Positions 33,015 to 45,336 of a stretch of DNA of 64,000 nucleotides are shown piece by piece. How positions within the stretch are numbered: position 1 is the stretch's first letter; each line of letters opens with the position of its first letter. The position numbers and the translations under genes are program-made. The notes under the pieces were generated by a model that was given only the letters and a program-made list of their open reading frames with translations, was not told the origin of the DNA and ran no database searches. Source of the DNA: Diplonema papillatum (taxonomy: Eukaryota > Euglenozoa > Diplonemea > Diplonemida > Diplonemidae); the NCBI GenBank assembly GCA_030068145.1, contig JAPJBO010000963.1, positions 19,625 through 83,624 on the forward strand. Direction: 5' to 3'.

Positions 33015-33332
33015 TCACCGGGTTCCAGCAAAGTTTGCTGAGCCGGACGTCCAGTAGCTGTACCCCCTTCTGCAATACCTATGCCTCTTCTGTGGTGTCA
33101 TCTGCCTCGCACGTGGGGGCCTCATAGCACCCACATGAACAAAAACATTCTTCGCATCGTAAAACATACATTTGTTCTGCACGTCGACCTTGGCACCAGC
33201 TGCGATCAATTCCTTGACAACTTTCGAGTGACCGTTGTCGCTGGCAATATGCAGAGCCGTGTTACCATCTGTGTCATTGGGTGAGCGGCTAAAATGTACA
33301 ACGACACGAACACAATGTGTGGGTGGTAGCAA
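33015..33332 (-). pseudogene. Single ankyrin-repeat fragment, open frame (U3b)
   Basis: DGNTALHIASDNGHSKVV then KELIAAGAKVDVQNKC, fully open. The variant is that of U1 apart from DGN for DGA and one codon fewer at the end. U1 and U3b also share a G about 90 bp away (TGTGGTGTCATC), where the other units have A. Confidence 0.65.
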
Positions 33333-33591
33333 TCAGATGCAGACTGCATCACGGGCAGCCTGAAGCGGGAGGTGTTACTTTCAGATTCACGTCTCAGGGT
33401 CGAGACGCAGGCGACAGAGAATGGATGATCTTGGGCAAACACAAATCTTCCGTGTCATGTGGTGACATGTGGCATCTTCTTGTCCGGAAAGTACATGTTG
33501 TGAGCCGCTCTCCACATTGGAATTCGGTGTTTTTCTTTGGTTCCATCTTTGTTTGATAAGGGAACAAGGGAAAACGACATTCACCGATCTG

Positions 33592-33780
33592 CTATGTATC
33601 ATCCTGCTTCTTGCATGTCAAAACGTTGTGACCCGAATCACCACATCTGGTGCACTTTCGTTTCTTTGCTGCTGGCGGTGGGTCACTTGACGTGCCGCGC
33701 TTGGAGCCCTTTCGTGGTTTGTTGATTACCCTCGGAGCATATTCGTTTGCAACAACCACATCGAAGGGGACGGACCTCAC
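33592..33780 (-). pseudogene. CCHC zinc-knuckle fragment (U3b)
   Basis: Same sequence as 5041-5229. Confidence 0.5.
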
Positions 33781-33870
33781 CCTTGCTTTTCATCCTTCGC
33801 TTTTTTCCCTGCCCCCCAAGAGCGGTACCGTCACGGGAGGAAGTATCATATTATACCCACGGTTGGCATG

Positions 33871-34043
33871 TAATAATTATTATTAGATTTGATTAGATTT
33901 TATTAGATATTATTAGCCTGATTATTACGTATTATTAGATCTAATAATGGGTAATAACTAATAATTTCTAATAATTATTATTACCTGGTAATAATTTCTC
34001 ATAACTTCTAACAAAGTCTAATAATTTCTAATAATCTAATAAT
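33871..34043. repeat. TAATAAT-rich tract (U3b)
   Basis: Same as 28533-28707. Confidence 0.8.
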
Positions 34044-34194
34044 CGCCTGCAGAGAGTCCCCAGGAAGTGGGAGGATCAGGGAAAGACTACTCAGTCGGGC
34101 TAGGGTCTTGGCAATGAAGCCGCGAAAATGGAGGGAACCCAGAAATCAAAGTAGCTACGGCCCAAATCTCAAAACATCACCGATTTAGCTCTCG

Positions 34195-35323
34195 GTGAAA
34201 ATATCAGATTCAGCTTTCGGTGAAGATCTGCAGATTGTTCCTTCCATCTCACATTTTGCACTCAGCCCAAAACTCTCATGCGAGTTCAAAATCTGCGAGT
34301 TCGTGAGCGCAAACCCGGCGCCCGCCCAGAAAACATCACGGTCCCGGACGATGCTCAATGGCGACAAACGCAAAGAAGAAGAGACACGAAAACAACACCA
34401 GAATCCATGCCAGGCAAGAGACTGGGTGGCCTGGCAGTGCAAGCCAAGCGGTGATGCCAAGGTGCTTGCCATGTTTGCGGAGGTGGCAGGGTTCGATCTG
34501 CAGCACCTTCTGGCGGTGTTGCTCATGCTGGAGAGCAAGGATGCCTTGTCCGTAAACAAGGCCGTCGCGAAGGTGGTTCCGGGTTTCGTGGTGCCGCCAC
34601 CAGGTCCGAGGCCGAAGGAGGATGCATCAAGTAAGTCGTTTGGCGAGGCAACGACACAACAGCAGTTGCAGCAAATACTCATGCAACAACAGCGCCAGCA
34701 GGAAATGATGATGCAGAGGTTGCAACAGGTGCAGCAGGAGTTGCAAACGGTGAAGGCGCAAGCAGCTGCATGGCCGCCCGCTCCGCAGCAGCACTGGCCG
34801 GAGGAAAAATGCCGACTCTTCTTGCGCTCCAGCGGGAGACGGGCTTCAGCCTCGCGGCCAGCCCGCGACTTCGAGTTCGACGAGGCCGGCATTTGCTGGC
34901 TACACGGAGGACGCAACAGACGTCCGAGAGTGGGAAGGAGCCATGGCAACGGACGTTGCCGGGCTTGTACAAGACCTCCGTCTCAAGTACCTGAACGGTA
35001 CGGCGCTGGCCGGCAGCTTCGGGCGCTTGCGCGACTGGGTTGAGGGAGTCGCGCACGGTGGTGGCTGGACGTACAATTTGGAGATTGTACGTTTGGGCAA
35101 CAACCTCCTGCAGGAGGTCAGGCTGCACCACTACTGGTGCACGAAACAACTGCCGCGCGCGGCGAGCTGGCTCAGACGTCGGACGACCCGATGGAGAGGG
35201 CAGCTGCCAAGGTCGAGTGTGCGCGGGCCAAGAAGTGGGAGTGCACGTCCGCGATTCGGCGGCAAAGGTAGCAAGAAAGGATACGCCGCGGCTCAGGGAA
35301 ACGTGAGACCCGGGGGAAAGTGA
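34195..35323 (+). pseudogene. Chimeric frame fused to gag-like gene (U3c)
   Basis: Same fusion as in U3b; gag-like ATG at 34471, break at the A5 run, tail to 35323. Confidence 0.6.
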
Positions 35324-35512
35324 CTGGCCCTCCCCCGGGCCCGGTGGGAGGCGACACTCCCGCATCTGCCAGTAAGGAACGGTCGGCCGCGACAGCTCGC
35401 CGGTGCCCGACCGGTGAACGTAAGTTTACCCGGAAGCGCGAAAACCAGCTTCACGCGCTTTCGAGGTTCAACGCCCGTGCTCGGAAGTCGGCCAACAGCA
35501 ATCGGACGGGCG

Positions 35513-36461
35513 ATGTTTGACCTGATCGCCAGCAGGGTTGGAACCACGGTGCCGCGTGGGGTGCAGGCGAAGCACCGGGAACGGCGGGTTTCGTCCGAGG
35601 AGGCGATGCAACGCCTGCGCCATTTTGTTGGCAAGGCATGGGCGGATTCGACAGTGCAGGACCGCCAGAATTTGTGGCACCGCTTCCAGGCATGGCCGGA
35701 TATGCAGGGATTGCCGGCGGATCCGGATACAGCAACCCAATTTGTCGTGGCGACAGTGGTCGAGCCGCAGGGCATGCTGGCGTATACCCGCCTCCTTTCA
35801 GCGGTCTTTGGCCACCTTGGGGTGGATGCCCGGCCCCTCCTATCGTTGGCCACGGTCCTCCGTGGTTCAGGAGGCAATATTCCCCTGGAGCAAGCCCTAT
35901 CAGTGCCGAGGGAGGTGTTGTTAGCTTGGGCATTCCGACAGACTCCTCGCGTGCGTGCGGCAGTTTTGATCGCGTGGAAGACGGCTTCGCGGTGGGGCGA
36001 CGTTCAAAATCTCTCCCGTGCGTGTTTTCCTCTCATCTCGAACACGGAGATTAGTGGTCGACTGGAACACGCTGCCGAAGGGCCGTCGGGGCAACCCGTT
36101 CTGCAGAAGCAAGGTAGTTGCGATCCGGGGACCGCTGACCCGGGAGATCGCGGAGTTGCTGCGGGGCCTCGGGAACTTTCAACAGTTGTGCCCCCTCTCG
36201 ACGGATCAGTTCAGCAGACTGCTCGGAGCGGACAACGCGACGAAGCTGTACTCCGCGCACAGCGTGAAGAGGGGCGCCATCGACCACTTGATGAACATGA
36301 AGGCTGCGGGAGCTCCGTTCGCGCTGCAGTTGATTTCGCGCCTGGCGAAGCACACGAACGACGCCGATCCGACCGTGGCCAACATGACGGTCAGGTACAC
36401 GTCGGATCCGGTGGCGCTGGCGCGGGTTCTTCAGACCGGGGACGTGACAAGGTACCTCTGA
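35513..36461 (+). pseudogene. Tyrosine recombinase, one frame break (U3c)
   Basis: As U2; break near 36050, Tyr codon about 36396. Confidence 0.82.
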
Positions 36462-36501
36462 GGAGGAGGAAGTCGGACAAGAAGCGGAGGCACCCCCCTA
36501 T

Positions 36502-38129
36502 GTGCAAGCACCCCGATCCGGACCCCGGCGGCTTGTCGTCCATCAACACCAGCGGTACTCCATCCTTCGGAGGGGGAAGCGGACCCGGCTTCCGGGGACA
36601 GAGGAAGAGAAGAAGTCGCCGCTGCACGTCGACTCGGTACCATCAATGGACGTTGCGGTTCTTCGCCGACGAATGAACGCGCCGACGAGGAAGAGGTTCG
36701 ATGAGACTTGGTCCCGGACGTTTTACCCGCAGACGTTCCCTTCGAAGACGTCTTCACCTCCGGGTCGTTCCCGTTTCGAGGCGGCGCATGCGTTTGAGCT
36801 GGAAGAGCACGGAATCGCGGAACGTGCCGCTGGTCCGGGTAGAGACATGAACGTGCCGTTCACAGTCGTCGAGGAGAAGGAACGTCCCCCTTAGCCACGT
36901 GTCGAAGTATCACGTGCACGTGTCGGTGCACGCGGTGAATCGAGAGTGCGGCTCGACCCGGGACTTCAGGTGTGGGTTCTACGGGATGGAGATTCCAGCT
37001 GCGTCTCGCCGACTTTTCGCCTTTCAGCGACGGCGACGGCAACTGGTGGCAATTGACGAGGCTACCGATTGGCCATTCGTGTGCACCCGAGCTGATGTAC
37101 ACATTGGCGTCGACGACCGCGGGGCACCCAGATTACGTCGACGGCAAGCATGCAGTGTCATCGGAGGTGCTGGTTCACGTCTGGGTGGACAACATCAGAT
37201 ACGCGGGGCCACGCAATCTCGTGTTGAAGGCGACGTCGTATCCGGACGCCTTGGCTGCCGAGGCACGCATTACGTCGAAGGCTGCGGATACGAGGAACGC
37301 GGCATGCCGCTATGAGTTTCTTGGCGTCGACTGGAAGCATAGCGACGGCACCGTGGGCGTCTCCGCCAAGATGCAATCGCGTTTGCAGCGCGCCGAGGAG
37401 AGTGTTCGAGCGGGTAAGATGTCAGCCGCCGAAATCAAATCCCTGGCTGGTCGTTTGCTGCACGCGTCGGCGATTGCCGGAGTCTACGTGGGCGAGTACT
37501 ACTTCGCCCTGAAGTTCTTTCGACTGACGAACGCCCTCAATCGGGGCGAGAAGTGTCTTGACGAGAACGTGGTTCTGTCACACGGTCTGCAGCGCGCGCT
37601 CCCCTCGTGGATGCAGCGTGTTCAGCGTCGCCGAATTGTTCCAGTCGCTGCTCAATCGCCGAAGTTGGCAGTGTTCGTGGATGCCAGCCTTGATGGTTGG
37701 GGAGGTGTACTCGTCGACGTCGACACCAACGACATGGTAGTCGTCGGCTCTTGTTGGAATCGTGTGGAGAAGCGCCTCCACATAAACCAGCTTGAAGCTA
37801 TGGCCTTCGAGAGATCCGTGAAGGCCATCTCGCCGGCGTACGCCGGGTCCACGGTAACGGTCATCGTGGACAACACCTCTGTGCAAGGGGTGGCCCGAAA
37901 GGGCGCGTGTTTACGATCGCATATCTTGAACGATGCGGTTGTTCGTGCTTTGTTGTGTTTGCAGCAACTGAAGGTTGCGCTGTCCGTTAGGTGGGACTGG
38001 AGCGCAGGGAATCCCGCTGATCTGCCATCGCGGGTGCCGTTGGCATCTCTCACCGAACAAAACTTTTCGGATATGTCACTGGCGGTCAGGAGCTTTGTTC
38101 TGACTGGCGTCATGGGTCCGGCGGTGTGA
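36502..38129 (+). pseudogene. RT-RNase H with 77-bp deletion and 15-bp insertion (U3c)
   Basis: Carries the 77-bp deletion plus a CACGTGCACGTG-containing 15-bp insertion in the N-terminal part. The insertion is in frame and palindromic. 385-codon part at 36972-38129. Confidence 0.85.
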
Positions 38130-38366
38130 CCTCCTGGGCTAGCCTGTTCTCTCACCAACCGTGGCTATCTCGGGGGGGTTACCCCAACGGAAGTGATTTC
38201 TCCCCTTTTCCCCTTTCTCCTGAGCTGGAAAGACAGAAGCATGTGCCCATGCCTGAGTGAGTAGCCGGCGGAGAATTCTTGCGATCCATCGTGGGAATTC
38301 CACAAAGGCAAACGAACGCTCTCCAGGAATATATCGGTTGGCCGGGTAGGAATTTAGAAGGAGGGC

Positions 38367-38627
38367 TCACCGGGTTCCAGCAAAGTTTGCTGAGCCGGAC
38401 GTCCAGTAGCTGTACCCCCTTCTGCAATACCTATGCCTCTTCTGTGATGTCATCTGCCTCGCACGTGGGGGCCTCATAGCACCCACATGAACAAAAACAT
38501 TCTTCGCATCGTAAAACATACTGTTGTTCTGCACGTCGACGTTGGCACCAGCTGCGATCAATTCCTTGACAACTTCTGAGTGACCGTTCTAGCTGGCAGC
38601 ATGCAGAGCCGTGTTACCATCTGTGTC
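38367..38627 (-). pseudogene. Single ankyrin-repeat fragment with stop at variable codon (U3c)
   Basis: DGNTALHAAS, then TAG, then NGHSEVVKELIAAGANVDVQNNS. No indel, but a stop at the position that is D, E or Q elsewhere, plus a K-to-N change. Confidence 0.65.
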
Positions 38628-38943
38628 ATTGGGTGAGCGGCTAAAATGTACAACGACACGAACACAATGTGTGGGTGGTAGCAATCAGATGCAGACTGCA
38701 TCACGGGCAGCCTGAAGCGGGAGGTGTTACTTTCAGATTCACGTCTCAGGGTCGAGACGCAGGCGACAGAGAATGGATGATCTTGGGCAAACACAAATCT
38801 TCCGTGTCATGTGGTGACATGTGGCATCTTCTTGTCCGGAAAGTACATGTTGTGAGCCGCTCTCCACATTGGAATTCGGTGTTTTTCTTTGGTTCCATCT
38901 TTGTTTGATAAGGGAACAAGGGAAAACGACATTCACCGATCTG

Positions 38944-39132
38944 CTATGTATCATCCTGCTTCTTGCATGTCAAAACGTTGTGACCCGAATCACCACATCT
39001 GGTGCACTTTCGTTTCTTTGCTGCTGGCGGTGGGTCACTTGACGTGCCGCGCTTGGAGCCCTTTCGTGGTTTGTTGATTACCCTCGGAGCATATTCGTTT
39101 GCAACAACCACATCGAAGGGGACGGACCTCAC
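38944..39132 (-). pseudogene. CCHC zinc-knuckle fragment (U3c)
   Basis: Same sequence as 5041-5229. Confidence 0.5.
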
Positions 39133-39222
39133 CCTTGCTTTTCATCCTTCGCTTTTTTCCCTGCCCCCCAAGAGCGGTACCGTCACGGGAGGAAGTATCA
39201 TATTATACCCACGGTTGGCATG

Positions 39223-39405
39223 TAATAATTATTATTAGATTTGATTAGATTTTATTAGATATTATTAGCCTGATTATTACGTATTATTAGATCTAATAAT
39301 GGGTAATAACTAATAATTTCTAATAATTTCTAATAATTATTATTACCTGGTAATAATTTCTCATAATTTCTAACAAAGTCTAATAATTTCTAATAATCTA
39401 ATAAT
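39223..39405. repeat. TAATAAT-rich tract (U3c)
   Basis: Same form as U2, not the shortened U3/U3b form. Confidence 0.8.
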
Positions 39406-39924
39406 CGCCTGCAGAGAGTCCCCAGGAAGTGGGAGGATCAGGGAAAGACTACTCAGTCGGGCTAGGGTCTTGGCAATGAAGCCGCGAAAATGGAGGGAAC
39501 CCAGAAATCAAAGTAGCTACGGCCCAAATCTCAGAACATCACCGATTTAGCTCTCGGTGAAAATCTCAGATTCAGCTTTCGGTGAAGATCTGCAGATTGT
39601 TCCTTCCATCTCACATTTTGCACTCAGCCCAAAACTCTCATGCGAGTTCAAAATCTGCGAGTTCGTGAGCGCAAACCCGGCGCCCGCCCAGAAAACATCA
39701 CGGTCCCGGACGATGCTCAATGGCGACAAACGCAAAGAAGAAGAGACACGAAAACAACACCAGAATCCATGCCAGGCAAGAGACTGGGTGGCCTGGCAGT
39801 GCAAGCCAAGCGGTGATGCCAAGGTGCTTTTAGGCAATGATATTGTATTAGTGTCGCCCCATAGTGCACTTAATCACCGCAAGTCCCAGCGCTTCATCAA
39901 AGCGGTTGTGGGCAAGCCGTGGTG

Positions 39925-40330
39925 AAAAGGCAGGACGTGACTGGTGCTTGGAGAAGACAGCCCGAAGAACCGGCAGAAGATCACAAGCAGGCCGTACATT
40001 CCGCGTGCAGATGAAAGTGAAACGCCACGGGATCTTATTGTCTGCTTCGGTCGGGTTCCAGCGAATGCCGAAACGCACCACGCACATCAGCAAGGACCAC
40101 ATGCAACGGACTGTATGCCCAGCGAACGGGATTCGTGCTCAAAAGAAGGTTTCCCAGATGGAGTTAGACCCCCGTTCTGCCCCTGCCCTAAGAATAATTG
40201 TTCTGGCGGGTAGAGGTCGTCGCATACCCCACATGCCACATCATCGTCCTCTGCCAGGATCTTGCCTCAAAAACCTCTCCTACCTCTTTCGGCATCCTTC
40301 CATTTCGAGCATTTCTAGCAACTAACGGAA
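39925..40330. other. Diverged unit boundary between U3c and U4; no gene
   Basis: Compared with 19490-19880 this stretch has many substitutions and small indels (for example CGTGACTGGTGCTTGG against CGTGACAATGGTGCTTGC), roughly 6-8% by eye, while its flanks are almost identical between units. Confidence 0.7.
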
Positions 40331-40435
40331 TTGCGAACGGGATGAAAGGAACAGCTTGGACGCACCAACACCCACTGTGACGATCACCTTCCACTCCTAG
40401 GGGCACTTTTGCTGTGAGAATGCATGGGAAAGTCA

Positions 40436-40609
40436 GGTGATAATGGATTATTACCTGGTAATAATATCTAACAATAGGTAATAACTTCTAATAATCAGGT
40501 AATAATATCTAATAATTTCAGGAACCAGGTAATAATATCTAATAATTTCTAATAAAATCTAATAATTTGGGGCGGATTTCGGAAATCTAATAATAGGTAA
40601 TAATCGTGG
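40436..40609. repeat. TAATAAT-rich tract (U4, left)
   Basis: As 184-350. Confidence 0.8.
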
Positions 40610-41581
40610 CGGTTTTGGGGGGGCGCCAGGTTTATTTCCGGCCAACATTTTTTCCAACCAACATTTTTTTGGTAAAAGCAAGTTGTACTTAGCAGATTTC
40701 ATACTACACCTAGTCAGGCAGGGCCTTCACCGGAAGCTGTTCTCCCGCGCTACAGGGATAGCGCAAGGGTTTGCTGGGATCGCCGACGGCTTAGATGTAT
40801 CCACGGGCCGTCATGATCGCCATCACCGACGACTTCTTAGCCTCCCAGGGCCATCCCAAGCCACCCAAAAGCACGTCCAAGTGGAGCTTTGGTCTTGGAG
40901 AGTAAGAGCGGGAATCCGGTTGAGGAGCCACGTCGTTGCCGACTTACCGTGATGATGCTCATGGTCGACTCGAGTTTCGTCGGCTCTGCCGCCTTTTGCC
41001 ACGGTGGAAGGACCCACCAGCGACTGTGCCCGACCTCGCTCCCGCGAGCGATTGCGTTGATCGATCAAAAAATATTGCATGCCTAATACTCTCCAGGGAA
41101 AAGACTTTCGAAAAGGGGTACTTTGGACCTACGGAAGTGGCCGGGAACACGGTATTTGGCCATCTGTGCTACTTTCCTTCACCACAAGACTGGTATCCTG
41201 CGACCCGCTGTTCCTCATTTCCTTCAGCTCCTGTATTCCAAGGATTCCTGCTCCCGAACTGTCGCTTTTCAGCCTACGGTTTTCAGGGCTACGGTTGGGT
41301 AATTTGAGGATGACCAGCCGCACGAAGAAGACCAAGAAGATTCACAACAGCATCGGCAACGTAGGCAAGACGGGGGTCCGGTACACTTGAATGTCTACAA
41401 ACCAGCACCTCATCACGACTTCAGGTCAAGCATATATATGGAGGCGGTGCCGCGACGACCACGTGCTGTGCACCTCTTTGAGAAGGGAGCGGTTCTCAGC
41501 AGGACATGGTGCTCACCATGACTTCTTTGAACCGAGAGATGAGAGCAGGGAAATGTTACAGGGAATGTTAACGAGGGTTTA
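40610..41581. repeat. Hairpin-ended module, 3'-truncated (U4)
   Basis: The match to 352-1693 stops at ACGAGGGTTTAGCA, where a deletion of about 740 bp joins it to GCAGCTGAATGATG. The terminal hairpin is therefore lost in this unit. Confidence 0.6.
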
Positions 41582-41735
41582 GCAGCTGAATGATGTTCCC
41601 CGAGCTTCCCTTAGAGCGCCGTTTGTGGTGTGTATATCGAAACGAGGCTTGGTGATACACACATCAGCCTGCCGCACCAGACCTTTGTTCCCTTGAGCAT
41701 CTTTAGTTGGTTCTCGAGTGAGAACCTGGGAACCC

Positions 41736-41950
41736 GGAGCATGTTTGTAAGATCTGTAAATTATATCGGGCAACCTTGTAAGAAGTGAAAACTTCATGGG
41801 CATGTGTTTGTAAGAAATGGAAGCTATGCAGGCATGTTTGTAAAAAGGGGAAACTTCATGGGCATGTTTGTAAAAAGTAAGAACTATCAAGGGGCATGTT
41901 TGTGAGAATTAGTAAATATAGTGGGCAACTTTGTAAAAAGTAGTAAAATA
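41736..41950. repeat. GCATGTTTGTAAAAAG tandem repeat (U4)
   Basis: As 12058-12262. The spacer that follows (41951-42585) is shortened by about 530 bp at 42229 (CTTAGGAC joined to CCCACAAC). Confidence 0.8.
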
Positions 41951-43100
41951 TATGGGACTCCCGCAAAGGCTGGTTGAATGGGCGTGCGGACTTTTAACCT
42001 TATTTCGTCGCCTGTTCTCTTCGACCGTTGGGCTAGCTTAAGAGCCACATCCATCACACTTGGGAAAACGTAGAGCTCTTTTGTGGAGCCCTCCGTTCTT
42101 CGGTGGCATGTCTCGCCGTCGACGTCGGGGACACGGGTTGCCTTCTTGTTCTTCACTTTCTGTACGAGAACTTCGAGTGGCTCGGTGTAAGCTTTTTACG
42201 CCTCAACACACCCTGGGTCCCTTAGGACCCCACAACATCATCAACGCCATCTTAGCCGAGGACACGGCGGATGGTTTGCTGACGACATCCGCAGGTTGAT
42301 CAGAGCGTTGAAGAGAGCGGCGCCTGACCCTGAGAGCGACGAGCCCCGAGGCGCCGCACAGTCCCGTCAGATCTTCGGCTTCGTGCGGACCGTTGGCGAG
42401 TACGACTTCGCAGCGACCGAAACGGGCGACGACGCAAAAACCTTCCATATCTCTTACCTTAAACTTACGTTTGTCAGCATAATCGTCCTCACCAAACCTC
42501 TTCTTCCAAGCTGCCCTTAGTGCCGCAGGGTATCTGCAATCCCAAACGTCCGACGTCGGAAGAGGCGATTGCGACATTTGAAAAGAAATTCCTACCCGGC
42601 CAACCGATATATTCCTGGAGAGCGTTCGGTTGCCTTTTGTGGAATTCCGACGATGGAGCGCAAGACGGGAGTAGAAGCCTCCGAGGCCTCCCGGACGATA
42701 CGACCCTTCTGACACTGGAGAGGCTTCCGATGTGGGCACTTCCGGTGCGTGTGCCCAGTCCTGAGCTGTACCGCAGAGTACAGGACTTGGTGAGAGCGCG
42801 TGATCAGAGCTCTCCTGCGCTGGGCAGTCCCGCAACACCGGTTGAGAAGAGGTCAACGTCTCAGCGGCGGGCGCTAAAGCGTGCCCTCGAGGACGTCCCC
42901 CTGATGCGGCCCGCCCTCGCATGAGGAGCCTGTACACGACTGCAGGCACCAGGAGGGTCAACAACTCGAACACGGCCACGTACAGGGAGTGGCGTGCGAG
43001 CGAGGGCGTGCATCCATACCCGACGACGGTCCGGAGGCTTGAGAACTTCGGCGGATACCTGTAGGCATGAAAGATCGGTCGAATCGACGTGCTCGAAATC

Positions 43101-43953
43101 ATGTTTGCGGAGGTGGCAGGGTTCGATCTGCAGCACCTTCTGGCGGTGTTGCTCATGCTGGAGAGCAAGGATGCCTTGTCCGTAAACAAGGCCGTCGCGA
43201 AGGTGGTTCCGGGTTTCGTGGTGCCGCCACCAGGTCCGAGGCCGAAGGAGGATGCATCGAGTAAGTCGTTTGGCGAGGCAACGACACAACAGCAGTTGCA
43301 GCAAATACTCATGCAACAACAGCGCCAGCAGGAAATGATGATGCAGAGGTTGCAACAGGTGCAGCAGGAGTTGCAAACGGTGAAGGCGCAAGCAGCTGCA
43401 TGGCCGCCCGCTCCGCAGCAGCACTGGCCGGAGGAAAAATGCCGACTCTTCTTGCGCTCCAGCGGGAGACGGGCTTCAGCCTCGCGGCCAGCCCGCGACT
43501 TCGAGTTCGACGAGGCCGGCATTTGCTGGCTACACGGAGGACGCAACAGACGTCCGAGAGTGGGAAGGAGCCATGGCAACGGACGTTGCCGGGCTTGTAC
43601 AAGACCTCCGTCTCAAGTACCTGAACGGTACGGCGCTGGCCGGCAGCTTCGGGCGCTTGCGCGACTGGGTTGAGGGAGTCGCGCACGGTGGTGGCTGGAC
43701 GTACAATTTGGAGATTGTACGTTTGGGCAACAACCTCCTGCAGGAGGTCAGGCTGCACCACTACTGGTGCACGAAACAACTGCCGCGCGCGGCGAGCTGG
43801 CTCAGACGTCGGACGACCCGATGGAGAGGGCAGCTGCCAAGGTCGAGTGTGCGCGGGCCAAGAAGTGGGAGTGCACGTCCGCGATTCGGCGGCAAAGGTA
43901 GCAAGAAAGGATACGCCGCGGCTCAGGGAAACGTGAGACCCGGGGGAAAGTGA
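43101..43953 (+). pseudogene. Gag-like gene, frameshifted (U4)
   Basis: As U2. Confidence 0.6.
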
Positions 43954-44142
43954 CTGGCCCTCCCCCGGGCCCGGTGGGAGGCGACACTCCCGCATCTGCC
44001 AGTAAGGAACGGTCGGCCGCGACAGCTCGCCGGTGCCCGACCGGTGAACGTAAGTTTACCCGGAAGCGCGAAAACCAGCTTCACGCGCTTTCGAGGTTCA
44101 ACGCCCGTGCTCGGAAGTCGGCCAACAGCAATCGGACGGGCG

Positions 44143-45296
44143 ATGTTTGACCTGATCGCCAGCAGGGTTGGAACCACGGTGCCGCGTGGGGTGCAGGCGA
44201 AGCACCGGGAACGGCGGGTTTCGTCCGAGGAGGCGATGCAACGCCTGCGCCATTTTGTTGGCAAGGCATGGGCGGATTCGACAGTGCAGGACCGCCAGAA
44301 TTTGTGGCACCGCTTCCAGGCATGGCCGGATATGCAGGGATTGCCGGCGGATCCGGATACAGCAACCCAATTTGTCGTGGCGACAGTGGCATGTTTGTGA
44401 GAATTAGTAAATATAGTGGGCAACTTTGTAAAAAGTAGTAAAATATATGGGACTCCCGCAAAGGCTGGTTGAATGGGCGTGCGGACTTTTAACCTTATTT
44501 CGTCGCCTGTTCTCTTCGACCGTTGGGCTAGCTTAAGAGCCACATCCATCACACTTGGGAAAACGTAGAGCTCTTTTGTGGAGCCCTCCGTTCTTCGGTG
44601 GCATGGGCATGCTGGCGTATACCCGCCTCCTTTCAGCGGTCTTTGGCCACCTTGGGGTGGATGCCCGGCCCCTCCTATCGTTGGCCACGGTCCTCCGTGG
44701 TTCAGGAGGCAATATTCCCCTGGAGCAAGCCCTATCAGTGCCGAGGGAGGTGTTGTTAGCTTGGGCATTCCGACAGACTCCTCGCGTGCGTGCGGCAGTT
44801 TTGATCGCGTGGAAGACGGCTTCGCGGTGGGGCGACGTTCAAAATCTCTCCCGTGCGTGTTTTCCTCTCATCTCGAACACGGAGATTAGTGGTCGACTGG
44901 AACACGCTGCCGAAGGGCCGTCGGGGCAACCCGTTCTGCAGAAGCAAGGTAGTTGCGATCCGGGGACCGCTGACCCGGGAGATCGCGGAGTTGCTGCGGG
45001 GCCTCGGGAACTTTCAACAGTTGTGCCCCCTCTCGACGGATCAGTTCAGCAGACTGCTCGGAGCGGACAACGCGACGAAGCTGTACTCCGCGCACAGCGT
45101 GAAGAGGGGCGCCATCGACCACTTGATGAACATGAAGGCTGCGGGAGCTCCGTTCGCGCTGCAGTTGATTTCGCGCCTGGCGAAGCACACGAACGACGCC
45201 GATCCGACCGTGGCCAACATGACGGTCAGGTACACGTCGGATCCGGTGGCGCTGGCGCGGGTTCTTCAGACCGGGGACGTGACAAGGTACCTCTGA
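44143..45296 (+). pseudogene. Tyrosine recombinase interrupted by 215-bp insertion (U4)
   Basis: The core-binding domain runs to FVVATV, then a stretch copied from the unit's own spacer (homologous to about 12217-12432) replaces about 11 bases. The recombinase resumes at GMLAYTRLL near 44606. The usual +1 break follows, and the catalytic H-x-x-R and Tyr frame (44853-45296) is intact. The insertion brings stops, so this copy cannot make the protein without splicing. Confidence 0.85.
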
Positions 45297-45336
45297 GGAG
45301 GAGGAAGTCGGACAAGAAGCGGAGGCACCCCCCTAT

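Larger units (their letters stand above)
34468..38355 (+). mobile_element. DIRS-like retroelement, 5'-truncated (U3c)
   Basis: Same left junction as U3b. The right ITR is at 38277-38355. It differs from U3b by a private 15-bp insertion near 36911. Confidence 0.88.
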
